Source of the DNA: Uranotaenia lowii
Lineage: Eukaryota; Arthropoda; Insecta; Diptera; Culicidae
Length of the DNA: 64,000 bases
Direction: 5' to 3'
NCBI RefSeq assembly: GCF_029784155.1
Contig: NC_073693.1
Location: forward strand, 187,757,802-187,821,801
Positions 48,481-61,223 of this stretch are shown here, in pieces (within the stretch, counting starts at the first letter, position 1; every line of letters begins with the position of its first letter). A program made the position numbers and the translations under genes. A model generated the notes under the pieces. That model saw nothing but the letters and a program-made list of their open reading frames with translations, did no database searches and was not told the origin of the DNA.

Positions 48481-49824
48481 ACGCTACGTTCCATATACAA
48501 AAATTTTAATGAAGAAAATGTGAGTCCAATCGATAGAAATTAACAATCAAGTCTATAAACTAAGGTTAAAATAATTTCAATTTTGCAACTTATAGGAATT
48601 AGACAGTTTTGCACTTAAACAGCTCTGTTGTAAAAAAAATATATACATATATTTGTATTAGCTCTAATTCGCTCATAACGTTTTATGGTTTGTAATGCTT
48701 TTTCGAGTCAAGTTGATTTTAGTAAAGCGTTGATATTTATGTCACTTTACCGGATGCATAACGCAGTAGGGAAGAATGACCCTGGAAGTTAAACTACCTT
48801 GAAAAAAAAGAAAGCATAACGCAGGTTAATTGAATAGTGAATGATGATATTTGTAAGTTATTCTCTGACATTTATTTCAGAACCGGCGGCGTTCTAGAAA
48901 TCGCACTATTTATTTAAAAAAAAAGCGATTAATATGTTATCACAATTCTCTGACTGCTTGTTTTTGAATAAAATTGTTCATTTTTAATTTTTATTAGTAG
49001 AAATATTTTAAGTTTTGATAAAGTTAGATAATTTTGCCTAAAATATTGAACATATAGGTACATTCATATGTACCATGAGTCAAAGTTAAAACGCCTTCAT
49101 GTAGGCAAGTAAAAAATTTGAGAATTAGTTTCTGTTTTTTGATAAAATATGAATTGCGCTTTGTACATGATGGTTTTTTGATGGCGATTTTGATTTTGAT
49201 GTGAAGTTTGTTATATAAATTCAGGTGATTAGTTAAATTGAATCGAGGAAATTGGCTAGTAAAATAAAGAACAAGAATCGGAAAAATTAAAATATTGCCT
49301 TTGGGCAAAATTGCACAAAGTTTTGCTATTATGCTCTGCTATCGAAATTTTGGCATAAAATATATATTATATTGCCATAAAAGTCTGCTCGGGTAAGGTT
49401 TCAATTAAACCTAAAATCATGATAAAATTTTACCAATTCTGCCCCAATACTGATCCCATTCCTAATACACGGATTGCACAGTTACGCCAAATTTGGTTGT
49501 ATTGAAAACTCATTGACACCTCGTTAAGCCAGCCTTTTCAAAAGAATTTTGAAAGCACACCGATGCCAAATTTTGGATGTAATTGAAGCTTAAAAGTGGC
49601 ATCATTGTGCTCTCAAAATGCGTTTTGAGATGGTGACTAAACGAGGTATCATTAAGGTTTCAGTGAAACCTACAGTTGGTATAATTTTGGTATCGGCATA
49701 TGAAAAGTGAGACCCAAATTTTGGCATTGTACCACCTTTATTCGGGCAAAATGATACCTCATTTAACTTTCAAGGCATGATAGCATAATGAGGTATAATT
49801 TTGCCATAAAAGTCTGCTCGGGAT

Positions 49825-50710
49825 ATGCTCTAAAAAATTGAACGGTACATGTATCCATGGCTGAACTAGAAGCATTTTCGTGAGACGAAAATAAATGTGA
49901 TATTTTTTAAGTTAAACGAGACTTGATCCTTTACTAAAGGAGACTTGATCCTCAATTCAGGGTGTCCTGACACTAGGCAAAAATATAATAAAATCCGAAG
50001 ATACAAGGTTGGCTGTTTTTTGCCATATTTGTTCTCATTTCACAGTTTGTAAGTATCAGACAAAGTGAAATCTAAAAGATTCTCTACTACCCTCATACCC
50101 TCAAGTCATTGCATACTTAAGGGCGCAAATTTTTAGTTTTTAGATAAATACAGTATTTTAAGTCTTATCCAGCAGATAATTTCTGAATAAACATTAAGAT
50201 TTTACCATCTGGATGTCGTTCATCCCTTTTTTCTCAAAAAATCAGTTCAGAATGGTTGCAGTAAATCACAATTATTTATTCAGCTTGAGGTTGAGCTTGC
50301 TATCAATTACGGTCCACCTGCGGCCCTTCCTGCATAATGACATAACAATGGCACTCCGTGATTGGTTCGAAATGATCAACATTGCACAATGAATTAAATG
50401 AAAGATGCTGGGAACAAGCAACACAATCTCACTGTACAGTTTTGAGGATCTCAATTTTTAGTATGATCCGATAACGCCAAGTCCATCTAGTCGATAGAAG
50501 GAAAGGAAGTTTTGCGGTAACCGGCTGTACGCCAGACCTCCACAAATCTCACGCAGAGTGTAAAGGGGTAAGGGTGATGTGGCATGGAAATCATCTAGCT
50601 ATGAATGATGAACCACTTAAAACCGGTGCTCTTAAGTTTCTACAACTGATAAATTTTATTTTAAACTTATTTCTTCTAAAGGTCATGCAAAATACACAAA
50701 AGAAAAGTGT
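49825..50710. other. Stretch without recognised features
   Basis: AT-rich. GAGACTTGATCCT occurs twice at 49918-49955. No coding or element ends identified. Confidence 0.4.
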
Positions 50711-50714
50711 TTTA

Positions 50715-52010
50715 ATTTAATGATTAATTGCATTTCGGTGAAATATAAATTCTAACAGGAAGAATATCAAATGAAAGTATTGAAAATTAAAGACGGATAG
50801 ATTAGATTAGAAAGCATGAAAGGTGTTGAAAATGAGCCAAGAGCGTGTTTTTTGAGAAAACTTCTTGCCGTACAAGACCATTTGTCCCGCATCGTAAATG
50901 GTCTTGTATGGCAAGAAATTTTCTTAAAAACACGCTTTTGGCTCATTTTCAACACCTTTCATGTTTCCTAATCCAATCTATCCATCTATAATTTTCATTA
51001 CCGTAAAACGGGGTAACTTTGATCACCGGGGTATCTTCGACCAACAATAAATTTTTGCACATTATCATCAATAACTCAGTCTATAGTTTGAATTTTTGAA
51101 AACTGTTTTCTACGCTTGAAAGCCTATGATTTGAGTATCAAATACATAAAATTTGATTTGTATTTGGGTTTTTTTTTGTAAGAAAAAATGTAATTTCAAA
51201 ATCTTAAAATATTCATTTTTCCAAGGCATGCAAACAAACAGCTCTCCTGATGAAACCAAAAGGCATTTAGAAGCAAACTGGTTGTTGAATGTGAAAGAAC
51301 TACTTTTTTTCTTTGTATATCTTTAGTTAAAGAGCTTTTTATATTCTTTTAGCGATAAATTTTTGATATTTAAAAAATAACGACATTTTCCAAAAGTAAG
51401 CCCGTATTGAACAAATGGATAGAAACCCTATCAAATGGTTAACTTTGAAAAAAAAAAATGAAGACGAAAATAGTAGGAGGGTCTAAAGGAATGTGATAAG
51501 GTAAAATTTCATTTGTATTTTTTTAGCTCAAACTATTTAGAAATTGTTCTAATAGTTGCCCCTAAATGTATGCAACAGAAAGATACTTTTTTCAATTATA
51601 AATGTTTTTGAAAGAAAACGTTAAAAAGCAAGATGAAATTGATAAACTAGTATTTGTAAATATTATGAATGTGTATTGTATCCTTTATGATCAATAAAAC
51701 TCGTTAAAACCGTCAAAATATAGACTGAACAATGTAACCCCAAAGCATCAAATTCAAAACAGAAACAAAATCAGTTTTTTAGTCAAATTTAAAGTGGTCT
51801 AATAAATTTCTCCAACCATGTTTTACGTTCATTGGAGTCGAGTACTGATTTTAAAAATATGAAACATGCACATTCCCCTTAACAGAAAAAATAATCGAAA
51901 TATATTGAAAAAAGTGATCAATATTACCCCGGATTACGGTACTTTCATTTGATATTCTTCCTGTTAGAATGTATACTTCACCGAAATTCCATTTATCGTT
52001 AAATTGAAAT
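50715..52010. mobile_element. Palindromic-ended element with GGGGTAACTTTGATC arms
   Basis: Outer arms are mirrored: TTCTAACAGGAAGAATATCA at about 50751-50770 and its near-exact inverse at 51950-51969. They continue across the hairpin insertion site into inner inverted repeats: CCGTAAAACGGGGTAACTTT (from 51001) and, reversed, AATATTACCCCGGATTACGG (to about 51940). The interior (TTGCCCCTAAATGTATGC at about 51557) is non-coding. A diverged copy lies at 52.8-53.5 kb and an end fragment at 62.15 kb. Outer boundaries are approximate. Confidence 0.75.
50780..50998. mobile_element. 219-bp fold-back MITE at a TA target
   Basis: Almost the whole element is one hairpin. The left arm from TTGAAAATTAAAGACGGATAG pairs with the right arm ending CTATCCATCTATAATTTTCA, with arms of over 100 bp and a short loop near 50888. 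TA flanks both sides (50778-50779, 50999-51000). The mirrored right arm of the host element (CGGTACTTTCATTTG) shows the uninterrupted TA site. Confidence 0.9.
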
Positions 52011-52249
52011 CATAAACCAGCGATGATAATCTGTTAACACAAAAGAAAAGTGTCCGTCAATTTTGGTAACTAAATAAATTGAACATTAGATATAAAATTT
52101 AAAGAAAGCACTGTATGTTGCACTTACAATTAAAAGTTAAAAATTGGTACGAATAACGAGTTTCTATTGTATACTCACTGTCTCTTTCAAAGCTTGACCT
52201 CCTCTAGAAAATATTTTTTTTTCCGAAAACTTCAAATCATTTCTTCATA

Positions 52250-52820
52250 ATAGAGTTGTCATCCGTCCCGAAAAAGCGGAACATGTCCCGCTTTTTTTTG
52301 AAAAATGTCCTGCCGTCCTGCTTTTTTCTCAAAATGTCCCGCTTTTTTCTGAGAACACTTTTGTGGTAGACTCAACCCTCTCCGATTCTACCACTTCAAA
52401 ATAGTTGTTCCGTGCTAGTGAAAATTCCGGATAAAAAAGAACAGGACTACCGAGCAAAAATGAACTATTTGCAATCAAACAATGAATAAATGGACCAATT
52501 ATATTGAATAAACTTGGGAGATGATCAAAAACGGCTGTTAAAAAATTTAATAACTTTCTTCAAATTTTGGATTATATATCATTTACTCTGAACTACAACA
52601 TTTTCAACTTGTGTGTTCGCAGTTTAAAAAGATGGACGTTTTCTTGTAAATTTAATTTTCAAAACAAATTTCATTATTTTATTACTTTCTATGAACTATT
52701 TTAGCAAAAGAATCTTATACATATGTATAGGAATGGTCATAAAAATTAGGTTTTGAAGAGCTCCTAAAATGTCCCGCTTTTTTCGACGATGTACCGCTTT
52801 TTTTCTGAAGTATCTGGTAA
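52250..52820. mobile_element. Probable hAT-like MITE with TGTCCCGCTTTTTT words
   Basis: ATGTCCCGCTTTTTT occurs several times near the left (52285-52350) and again near the right (52770-52803). The ends resemble the hAT type (TAGAGTTGTCATCCG at left; CTGGTAAGGCTA at right, the inverse of TAGCCTTACCAG). No matching 8-bp duplication was found, so the family and limits are uncertain. It appears to interrupt the start of the 52.8-53.5 kb repeat. Confidence 0.45.
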
Positions 52821-52829
52821 GGCTATATG

Positions 52830-53500
52830 CTATAGCATTTAAGAGAAAATGGGTTATTTTATGTGAAAGTTCAACTTTTTTCTTCGTAAAGGTTTAGTTT
52901 AAGTGTTATTTTATGGTCATTTGGTGATAATTTTTGGATATTGGAAAAAACAGTGATTTTACATGAGAAAGTCCGTATAGTTAAAATGGCTAAAACCCTA
53001 TCCAATGGATCAATTTGAAGAAAAAACTAACATGGGAGCAGTGCGAGGACCTACAAAATTGCATGACAGTAAAATTTCATTTGTTTTTGAGGCCAAAAAA
53101 ATTGAGAAAAGTTTATAATTTTTACCCCTAAATGTATGCAGCAACATTGTCCATCTTTTGATTATAAATGTTTTGGGAAAAAAAACGTTCAAAAAATCAG
53201 TATAGTCCTAATAAAAATCACTGTTATTAATGTTTATGTTTTGTGTGCTAAATGGCACCATAGCAATAATTTTGAAGATGTTGAGGTACGTAAAAATCAT
53301 ATAGCGATCAAATCGAAATCTCGTTTTGTAACAAACATTTAATCATAACCACCAATGTCGTTCGAATTTACTGCAATCAGTTATCATGATTTATACTCCT
53401 TACCTCAGTAAGTGTTTTAAAACTTTTAGGTATTACGAAAAAGCAACCCCTTCCAAAATATTCAAAAATGACTGAAAAAGTGATCAAAGTTCCCCCAGTT
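52830..53500. repeat. Diverged second copy of the 51.0-51.9 kb element
   Basis: It follows the same order of landmarks as 51290-51930: a TTTTTTTCTTCGTA region, ACCCTATCC, TAAAATTTCATTTGT, ACCCCTAAATGTATGC, ATTATAAATGTTTT, and an end AGTGATCAAAGTTCCCCCAGTTTACGG. The left end is missing. Confidence 0.7.
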
Positions 53501-53509
53501 TACGGAACG

Positions 53510-54794
53510 TCTTTAAAATATATTTTGTCGAACCTTACTATATTTCACATTTCCTTCTGAAACTATTTTTTTTACTGGAACATTTTTTTTTATTTCAGTG
53601 TTATGAGTTCTCAAACAATTTATCATCCGTTTCGGAATGTTTTGAACAAATAATGCTTCAAGGTACTTCATATAAATCAATTTGGTTAGCCATTGCTATT
53701 TTACTGGGTTTTATTGAAATACATATTAGCATAGAAAAAAAAGGATTGAACATTTGGGTCGATTACAGTGTCGATTTGTAACAATAAAATTTTTAAAAAA
53801 GAAATTTTACTTACTCCACATCATATGTTAACTTACAAAAAAGTAGGGTTTTAAATATTTATCAAAAACTTTAATTGTTATCAACTTTGCTGCAATTCAA
53901 TAGTACTTGATTTAATACTCAACGCTCAATTCAGTTAAGGTAATATTGAGTAAGGTAGCATAAAATATTGAAACAAATAAATTATTTGACATTAGCGGTG
54001 TCAAACCCAATGTCATTTCGGACAAACAAATTTTCACTTGAAAAGGTTACTATCAATTTAACTTCGATTCAAATGAACTGTACCTAATATAGTTTACATA
54101 GTTTTTGGCGTTTTGTCAAAAACTCCTGAATGTATACAACTTGAAAGTTAACTTGTACACAACATTTGCGTAAAAACATCTTTGAAATATATCACCCCAG
54201 GGAATATTTCGCGTCTGCTATTTAAATGAAATCATCATTCATTTTAATTTTTCCTGTTCAATTATATATCTTCAAACAAATAAATCTTCAAAAAAATTTT
54301 ACTGGAAATATAATTGAGGAATTTCACTTATCTTAAACATCCCACCGGTCCCAAAGAAATATGATCCAGGGTCAGTACGGAGGGCGCAGAACCAGCCTCT
54401 TCCTACAAAAAACATTCCGAAAAACAATCTTCGCCGAATCGGAATCAGGAAGCCAAACAAGTTAGAGAAACCTGTAGTCCTCAAGGATAACACTCACTCA
54501 AAACTGCACTTGTAGATTATGTCAATATCAAAAAAGTATTAAAATTTTCAATTTTTCGACACGAAATGAAATTTTCGTGTCTTTCAAATTGCAATTGTTC
54601 GTTCAGATCGATAAACACGAAATAGAAGGATATCTGAGGATACCAATATTATGATTTTACGAAAAATTGACCCAATTCTAGTTTTTTTCATATTTTTAAG
54701 CTTCTATGAACTACTAGTCAATTGATTTTCATTACTATGGACTTTTAAATTAACATGTTTTGAAACATTATGCGCAGAAAGTAAGTAAAAATGT
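53510..54794. other. Stretch without recognised features
   Basis: AT-rich with short frames. A small less AT-rich patch near 54340-54480 has no recognised signature. Confidence 0.45.
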
Positions 54795-54797
54795 TAA

Positions 54798-55198
54798 GGA
54801 CGGAACAAATTTCAAATCCTTTTTTTGTCACTCGGAGTTGGAACACCGCGAGGGGGGATAATAAAAAAATAATGCGAAAAACAAATAAGTTGGAATAAAT
54901 TGCACGAAAGCTTTTATGCAACAAAATTTCATACTATATCATTGCACCAAACCTATAAATCGAGAAATATTTTATCGAAAGAATCTATAAAATGAAGAAT
55001 ATAAATGATGAAATAACTCCCATCTTCCAACATTTGTTTTTTGATCTTGTAATCTTTCGGATATTTGAATGTTTTTTTTTTTTAAATTTACTTTAAATAC
55101 TTCTCAAACTTCATTTATTCCCCCCTTCGGATTTTTTAGGAAATTTAGCAGAGGGGGGAGGGGGGTGATAGAAGAAGAAATTGATATTTGTTCCAGCC
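54798..55198 (+). mobile_element. Harbinger-like MITE, copy 3
   Basis: 401 bp, same orientation as the 2763-3165 copy, flanked by TAA (54795-54797, 55199-55201). The left end is GGACGGAACAAATTTCAAAT, the right end ATATTTGTTCCAGCC. Confidence 0.88.
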
Positions 55199-55201
55199 TA
55201 A

Positions 55202-56755
55202 TTGGCTTTGGTTTAATGCCGATTTTAAATATCGAATATCTTGGAAAATAATGAAAATAACGGAAGAGAATTTCATGACCATGCTTACCATCTCTGTTTG
55301 CCCTCAAGTTACAAATAGCATGCCAAATGAAACTTATAGCATGGTAACAGAGAAGAAATCTTTTTTTTTTAAATTGCTATATGCTTTAATGTTCAGGGTG
55401 ACCATAAGTGCTTATAAATAACAACGATTATTTCATGCCAAAGACTGTTCGTGTTATGTGTATTTTTCCAAAACTTTCACCAAGGATCGCGTTCAGTTTT
55501 TTTCCAAAGAGTATCATCATCGTCATTATCAAATAAAACTCCGCAGACAACATTCAGTTATATTTCACAATACTGCCAGAGTGGCGAAAAAGTAAGAGAC
55601 ACAGAAACTTGGAGTAAGATGAACACAAAAAATCATCAGCGGTCAAAGTGTATGTTGTAATAAAATAAAGTGATTCTCTCCGCCATTCTATGGGGGTGTC
55701 AACCCCTCCTACAAAAAAAACCAGTGGTAGGTATTTGACTTTTGAGGGTTTGTTTTTTTTATACACCAAATCCCCCTTCTTTCTGTACAAACTACAAACA
55801 TTCCAATGGGAATGGACCGAAAAGTAAATTTTATAAATTCCAGTTACTTTACACAGGTTGATCTATGGAAAACGAAACTTAATTCATGGCTTGATTTTCT
55901 TTGAAAGCATAAAATAAAATGCTAGTTTGAAGAACAATAACTTTATAATTCAAAAATATAAGAATAATTCAGTATGTTTTGTCTATGGAAGATACAGTAA
56001 TAAGGCACGAGTAAAATACAAAAAAATCACTACCAGATAAAATGTATTCTGAAGAAAACCAGCATCGAGTTCGAAAAGAACAACAAAGATACCGAGTAAT
56101 GCAAACTCTGCACGCAAAATCAGAACAAATCCCTCGTGACTTTGTACTTTTCGCTTGTTGAAAGAGTTTAAATTGTTTCTGCTGCTGTTTTCCACGTATC
56201 ACGCTGGAGCCCAGCAAGTAAAAGCCGGGACTCGTGATCCAAAAGAAACCAAAAAAGCCTCCCAGAAGCATCCTCCCATCGCAAATCACGTAGTCAAAAA
56301 AAAAAACAAAAAAATAGCAGCACCGTGGTAAAAGGATTTTAAAAACTTTGTCAATTAATTACTGATTTCATGAGAGCGGTCTTATCATAGCCCTCGAATC
56401 ATTGTGCCTTTTGATGACGGGTTGGCGGAATAATGAGTTTTAGACGAAATTACTCCGTCATTTCCGGTTTCCATATTCGAATGGGGTAGGCAATTTTCTA
56501 CTCGTGCCAATAACGAGCTCACTGTTTCAACCCCAAAGTTTTGACGAGTGGGAGCGGAAATTAAATAACCTTGAACGCCCGTAACTACCTTATACCAGAA
56601 ACACTTGACTAATTTGGATTTTGGGAGGGAGAAAAAAAACGCTCGCATTGTTTGTAAATCATTAGAATCGACTTAAAATATAATTGAACGCTTTTTGATA
56701 TAAAAATCTACCATTACAAAAAATGATCTTTCCAAAAATCTCAAGAGTTGGAAAC
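55202..56755. other. Stretch without recognised features
   Basis: AT-rich, no bounded element found. A 106-codon minus frame (55969-56289) has no recognised domain. A moderately GC-rich patch at 56390-56640 is unassigned. Confidence 0.4.
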
Positions 56756-56760
56756 ACTAC

Positions 56761-56946
56761 TGTAGTATCGTACTACTGATGACAACCCGTGAATAACACC
56801 TCAGAGTACAACCCTGTAAATAACCACATCCATACACATATACGTGGTTACGTTGAACGCGAGGAACAACGAGTAACGGCACCTAGCCATCGGGGAGTCA
56901 GTCGTGTTCGGTACGAGCCACCAGCAGGACGCTGCTAGACACTACA
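56761..56946 (+). repeat. LARD 5' LTR
   Basis: Starts with the palindrome-containing TGTAGTATCGTACTACTGAT and ends GACGCTGCTAGACACTACA. Identical to the 3' LTR except for one missing C near 56787. Confidence 0.92.
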
Positions 56947-56959
56947 GGCTTCTGATGGA

Positions 56960-57990
56960 TGAAAAAAACGTGAATTGAGACTTCCGCTGTTTAAACAAAA
57001 TGTTGAAGCATTCTTCTTATGAAAAACAGTCAAAACAGGTTAGAGACTACTGCTGAAAGAAGTTGAGGGGACTAAGAAAAACTCAGAAGAAGCTTAAGAC
57101 TTTTGCAAGTTGATAAAAATATGTTGTTTGATTGAGACTTCTTCTGGTTGATAAAAAATCCGAAACATTGTGCTTTTTTTAACTTAAAAATTGGGACTTC
57201 TGCTTGTTTAAAGAATATTGGAGCCAATTAGTTTGAGATTACTGCTGAGATAAATTCTTTATTGGATTGAGATTTCTACTTATGAGAAACGATGAAAACA
57301 GGTTGAAACTTTAAAACCTCTCCTGATTGTAAAAAAGTGTTGAAATGGATAGAGACTTTTGTTGGCGACATAATTATTTTATTGCCTTGAACCATCTGTT
57401 TGTAGATAAACGTGTTAAAGCAGTTTGAGACTTCAACTTATTAAAAATAGTTAAAACATGTTGAGACATTTACTGGTTAGAAACATTTGTGAAAGTGGTC
57501 TTAAACTGATTGAAAAATACATATTCTGAAGAAGTTTGACACCTTTGGAAGTTGAAAAAGTTATTTTGTATGATTGAGACTTCTATTGGTTGATAAAAAT
57601 GTTAAAACATGCTGGGACTTCTACCGGTTGAAAAATTTATGGAAGTGAATTGAACTTCGTTCAGTTGAAAGAGATGTCGAGGAAGCCTAAGACTTCTGTG
57701 GGCAAATGTACTTTTTGCTGATTGAGACTTCAATTTTGAGAAACAGCATAAAGAGGTAGAGCCTTCAACAACCAACAGGTTGGAAAAAATCGATGATGCT
57801 GATTGAGACTTCTACTGGTTGTAAAAACTATTAAAGAAGTTTGAAATTTCTCCCTATAAGAAACAGTAAAACAGCTGGAGTCTTATGCAGTTTTTTTTAA
57901 GTGGATCGAGACTTCAGCTAGTTAAATTTTTTTTCATAAGGCGCTTGAGACTTTTATTGGTTGACGAGTTGTTTTGTCCGTTTGACGCGT
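56960..57990. repeat. Degenerate tandem repeat in the LARD interior
   Basis: Many diverged units with the phrase TTGAGACTTCTRCTGGTTG followed by AAAAA and GTTGAAAC-like words, spaced roughly 50-65 bp. Examples are near 57133, 57573, 57719 and 57804. No reading frame is maintained across units. Confidence 0.75.
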
Positions 57991-58088
57991 CAGCTAATGG
58001 AGCAGCTTCTAGCTTTGTTTATTGATTTGTCTTTGGTAAATGGACCTTACAGACTTCGTATCTTAAGATTAAGGAACACTACTTATAG

Positions 58089-58090
<2 letters not shown>

Positions 58091-58133
<43 letters not shown>
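58091..58133. repeat. Poly(A) tract, 43 bases
   Basis: An uninterrupted A run inside the LARD interior, between the tandem array and a less AT-rich block (58140-58480). It may be the tail of an older retroposed piece or simple slippage. Confidence 0.9.
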
Positions 58134-58135
<2 letters not shown>

Positions 58136-58139
58136 AATT

Positions 58140-61100
58140 CTGCTTTCAACTCACAACATCGTAATAGATCAGACGCTTGAAAGCGGTGCAAATAAGACTG
58201 ATGCTATACAGGGAAGTAACATGTTGGGCGACATAAAGAGAAACTAAATCAACGCGTACGTAATTTAATGAAAAGAAATGCGAGATTCGCTTTCGATCAC
58301 GATGGTATGCACGGATGTAGAAGTGGATCCGTCTGACGTGTTCTTGTCTGGCGAGGACGAGACATTTGCGAACGAATCTCGATGTGAGCGATAAATGACG
58401 AGAGAGAGAAAGAGAGAGTCTAAAACAGAGCCAATCGAAGTAAGCTGGGGAGATAATTGAAAGCTGTTAAATAGGGCTGCCAGTTTGTTTGACTTATACA
58501 GAAAATGTCGAAGAATGTTCTATCTAGAAAAATGAAAAAAGAAATGATGGAATGCTTTGGATATTCAGGTCAAGTTAGAAAAGTGGCGTGTAAATTCATA
58601 AGTTGGATGAAATGTTCATTGAGAAGGATTAAGATAATGGTTCTGTATGTTAAAAATGGAAAATTTGAGAAGTGCAAAAGGTTTGCTGTTGGAAACTCGA
58701 AAGTGAAATATGGTATATTAAAATGATTATTCCGAATAAAAAAAAAGTGGTAAAATCTGATTCTGACAACTGATGGAGCGTGAAAACAAAACTGATTGAG
58801 CGAAGTTAATTTGGAATTTCAATCTTAAATATGGAATTGAAAGCTGAAGGTTGGAAAATAATAACAGCAAATTCAAAAGTTGGAAAAGGAATTGAAATAA
58901 ACAGAGTGATAGTGGTGGATGTTAATGGTAAATAAGAAATAGATAAAACTTAGAGGTTAAAAGGTGAAAGTTGATGTTTTGAGATAGAATTCCATATGTT
59001 TGATATTTGCTGCTCAATGTTGATTGCTGACAAGTGGGAAAACGTTTTTTTTGAAAAAGTGTTGTCGATATATTCTAGAAATTGTATGTGAATAATTTGA
59101 AATTTATAAATTGAAGTCTTTAAGATAAGTTCATCCAGTTGAATCGTAATAAAATAAGTTACCCAAAAATGTTTTATAAAATTTGTTGATGAAACCTACA
59201 AACTTGGAATATAATGTTGGATGCAGAAGAGAGAACAGAAATGACCTGTTCTTGTTATCTAAATATGGAAATTGAAAGAGTTCAATTTGAAAATGAAGTA
59301 TCACATAGTCGACCATGAATTTCTAAAAGTAGTATATGAAATAAAATTATCTTGTTTATAGATCAGATGTGAGAAATGAATCTTGAAATCTAGGGATGTC
59401 TTCATTATTGAAATGGTACGCTTATTGCTTCTATTCAGAATAACGTGCTTTAATGGGAGGGAGAAGATAGAATATAAATGATGGATTGGTTAAGAAAATA
59501 ATGTTGCGAGCAACATATCGATGGGAAAGAGAAAAATTTGAATATTGTGAGTTATCGAGATTGTTATACTTGGATTCAGATTCAGTTGAAAATTGATGCT
59601 TTGCTTTAATGAGAATATTTTCATTGAAAGATTATATTTAAATTGTGGGACTAAACAGATAAAAGTTGAAAGTACTAGAAAAAACTGCATGAAAAAAATG
59701 CTGAAACTGATATGTAAGCGGAAAATCTAAAGTTCTAAAAGCAAAACAAAATTTTTAAGTAAAAGCAGGGAATAAAATTTTCTTGATGTATGAAAATTTT
59801 ATCATAGCCTTCCGTTGAGGATTTTTAATTAAAATATTGTTAAAATAATTAATTAATTAATTAAAATACAGCTTGAAATTGAGTTTTAACAGCAGTAAAA
59901 TGGAAGTTGCTAAAATGTTCGAACTTTTCCAGACGAGAAAAGCGTGAATAAATTTGCAAACATTGGAGAACTGGTTTTCGATCAGATTTATGTTTTTACA
60001 CTGGAATGTTGTTGGAACAAAAGATCAAGTTGAAGTATTAGTTTTGGCCAGTTTTTTACCATGTCACCAACAGTGTTGCACTTTAGCTATCATCGTGTTC
60101 GTTTATGTGTTCAGTTTTGCACCGGTAGTGTACAAGATTTTAACAGAAAGTGTGTTGCACTGAAGATTCTGTCAGTGTTGCGAATAAGCGTGTGGGTGAG
60201 TGAGGTAGCAATTACACTGACGATGATTTGTGTTCGTTTTGGCGAGTGTAGTAGAATATTCAACGAGTGGAGAAAACGAATACGGTATACGAAACACGAT
60301 TGAAATATCATACAATTAAGTGAAAAAGTACTTCGACAGGTCATACATATGTTGAATAGTTATTGGTAATTCTACTTAATTTTACTAAAACAAGTTGCAA
60401 AACCATAAAAGCTGAATTATCATTTCGATATTGGAGAAGCCATCCTCTACATCTCCTTGCTGAAAATTGTGTTTAGAAAATCTACAAGAGCAAAAAAAAA
60501 AATTGATGTTAAAGTGAGAAACAAGCACTTAATAAATGGATATTGTATGTTTGAAGTTGTAATTGATCGTGTTAATTTTGACTGCTGGATATGAAATGTA
60601 AAATGTTGGAAATCGGATTTTGAAAGCTGAATTTTCATGTTGAAAAAAAAGGAAATGCTAGTTTGAAACCGCAAGAATTTTTTAAGTTTTAAATTGATAA
60701 CTAGAGCTAAATTTAGTTCAATCAAACTGAAAGACAGAAAACGGAATTGGAAATCTTTAAATTTAAACGAATTTACTGAAAATACCTGTTATTAATGTTT
60801 GAAACAACATGATGCAAGTAAAAAAAAATATAAAGGGCAATTCAGCACTTCGATATTTGGCAGACAAATGAGAAATGAGGCAATTCTAATGTCGGAATTA
60901 AAAAAAAAAAAAAGAAAAGTTGAATGTGGTGGTTTGTAAGAAGGAAATAAAATATTGAAAAAAGAAACAATAAAAAATTCAAGGCTGATGTTGCGAGTTG
61001 AAAGCAGAATTTCTTTTTTGCAAAGGAATGCAGGAATTAAAAGATTTGAGTATTATATAAAAAAGAATCCAGGCCAAAGTTCAGCGACTTGAGCTTTTGT

Positions 61101-61200
61101 TTTACAAGTATTTATAAAACTATCCAACTCTGGGATCCACAAAATTCTATTGAAGACCACTAAGCGAACTAAAAGTGATAAGTCAATCATTGTTCTTAAA
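58140..61200. other. LARD interior, right part, non-coding
   Basis: 58140-58480 is less AT-rich and unique-looking. From about 58500 to 61100 the plus strand is purine-biased, with recurring words such as GAAAGTTGAAAT, AATTGAAAGCTGAA and TGGAAAATA, and only short frames (58505-58726 of 73 codons; 60447-60725 minus of 92 codons). No known protein motif. Confidence 0.6.
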
Positions 61201-61223
61201 AACAATTAAAAAAGGAAAGTGAA

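Larger units (their letters stand above)
44373..49822. mobile_element. Large element B with CCCGAGCAGACTTT ends
   Basis: The left end is CCCGAGCAGACTTTGATGCC, as in element A. Inverse ends occur twice on the right, at about 49374-49393 and 49803-49822. AT flanks the outermost ends (44371-44372, 49823-49824), a possible 2-bp duplication. The segment 49394-49822 is closely similar to the right tail of element A (about 16385-16763), so an extra right-end copy may have been added. The interior contains a separate TIR element (46105-46962) and an exon-like region (47.0-48.5 kb). Confidence 0.7.

Noticed and set aside
52250..52820. Confident hAT call for the TGTCCCGCTTTTTT repeat
   Set aside because: The ends resemble hAT but the flanking 8-mers do not match, so only a low-confidence entry was made.
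58505..58726. 73-codon frame (MSKNVLSRKMKKEMM start) as a LARD protein
   Set aside because: Low-complexity, Lys- and Met-rich translation of purine-biased DNA. No gag-like feature.
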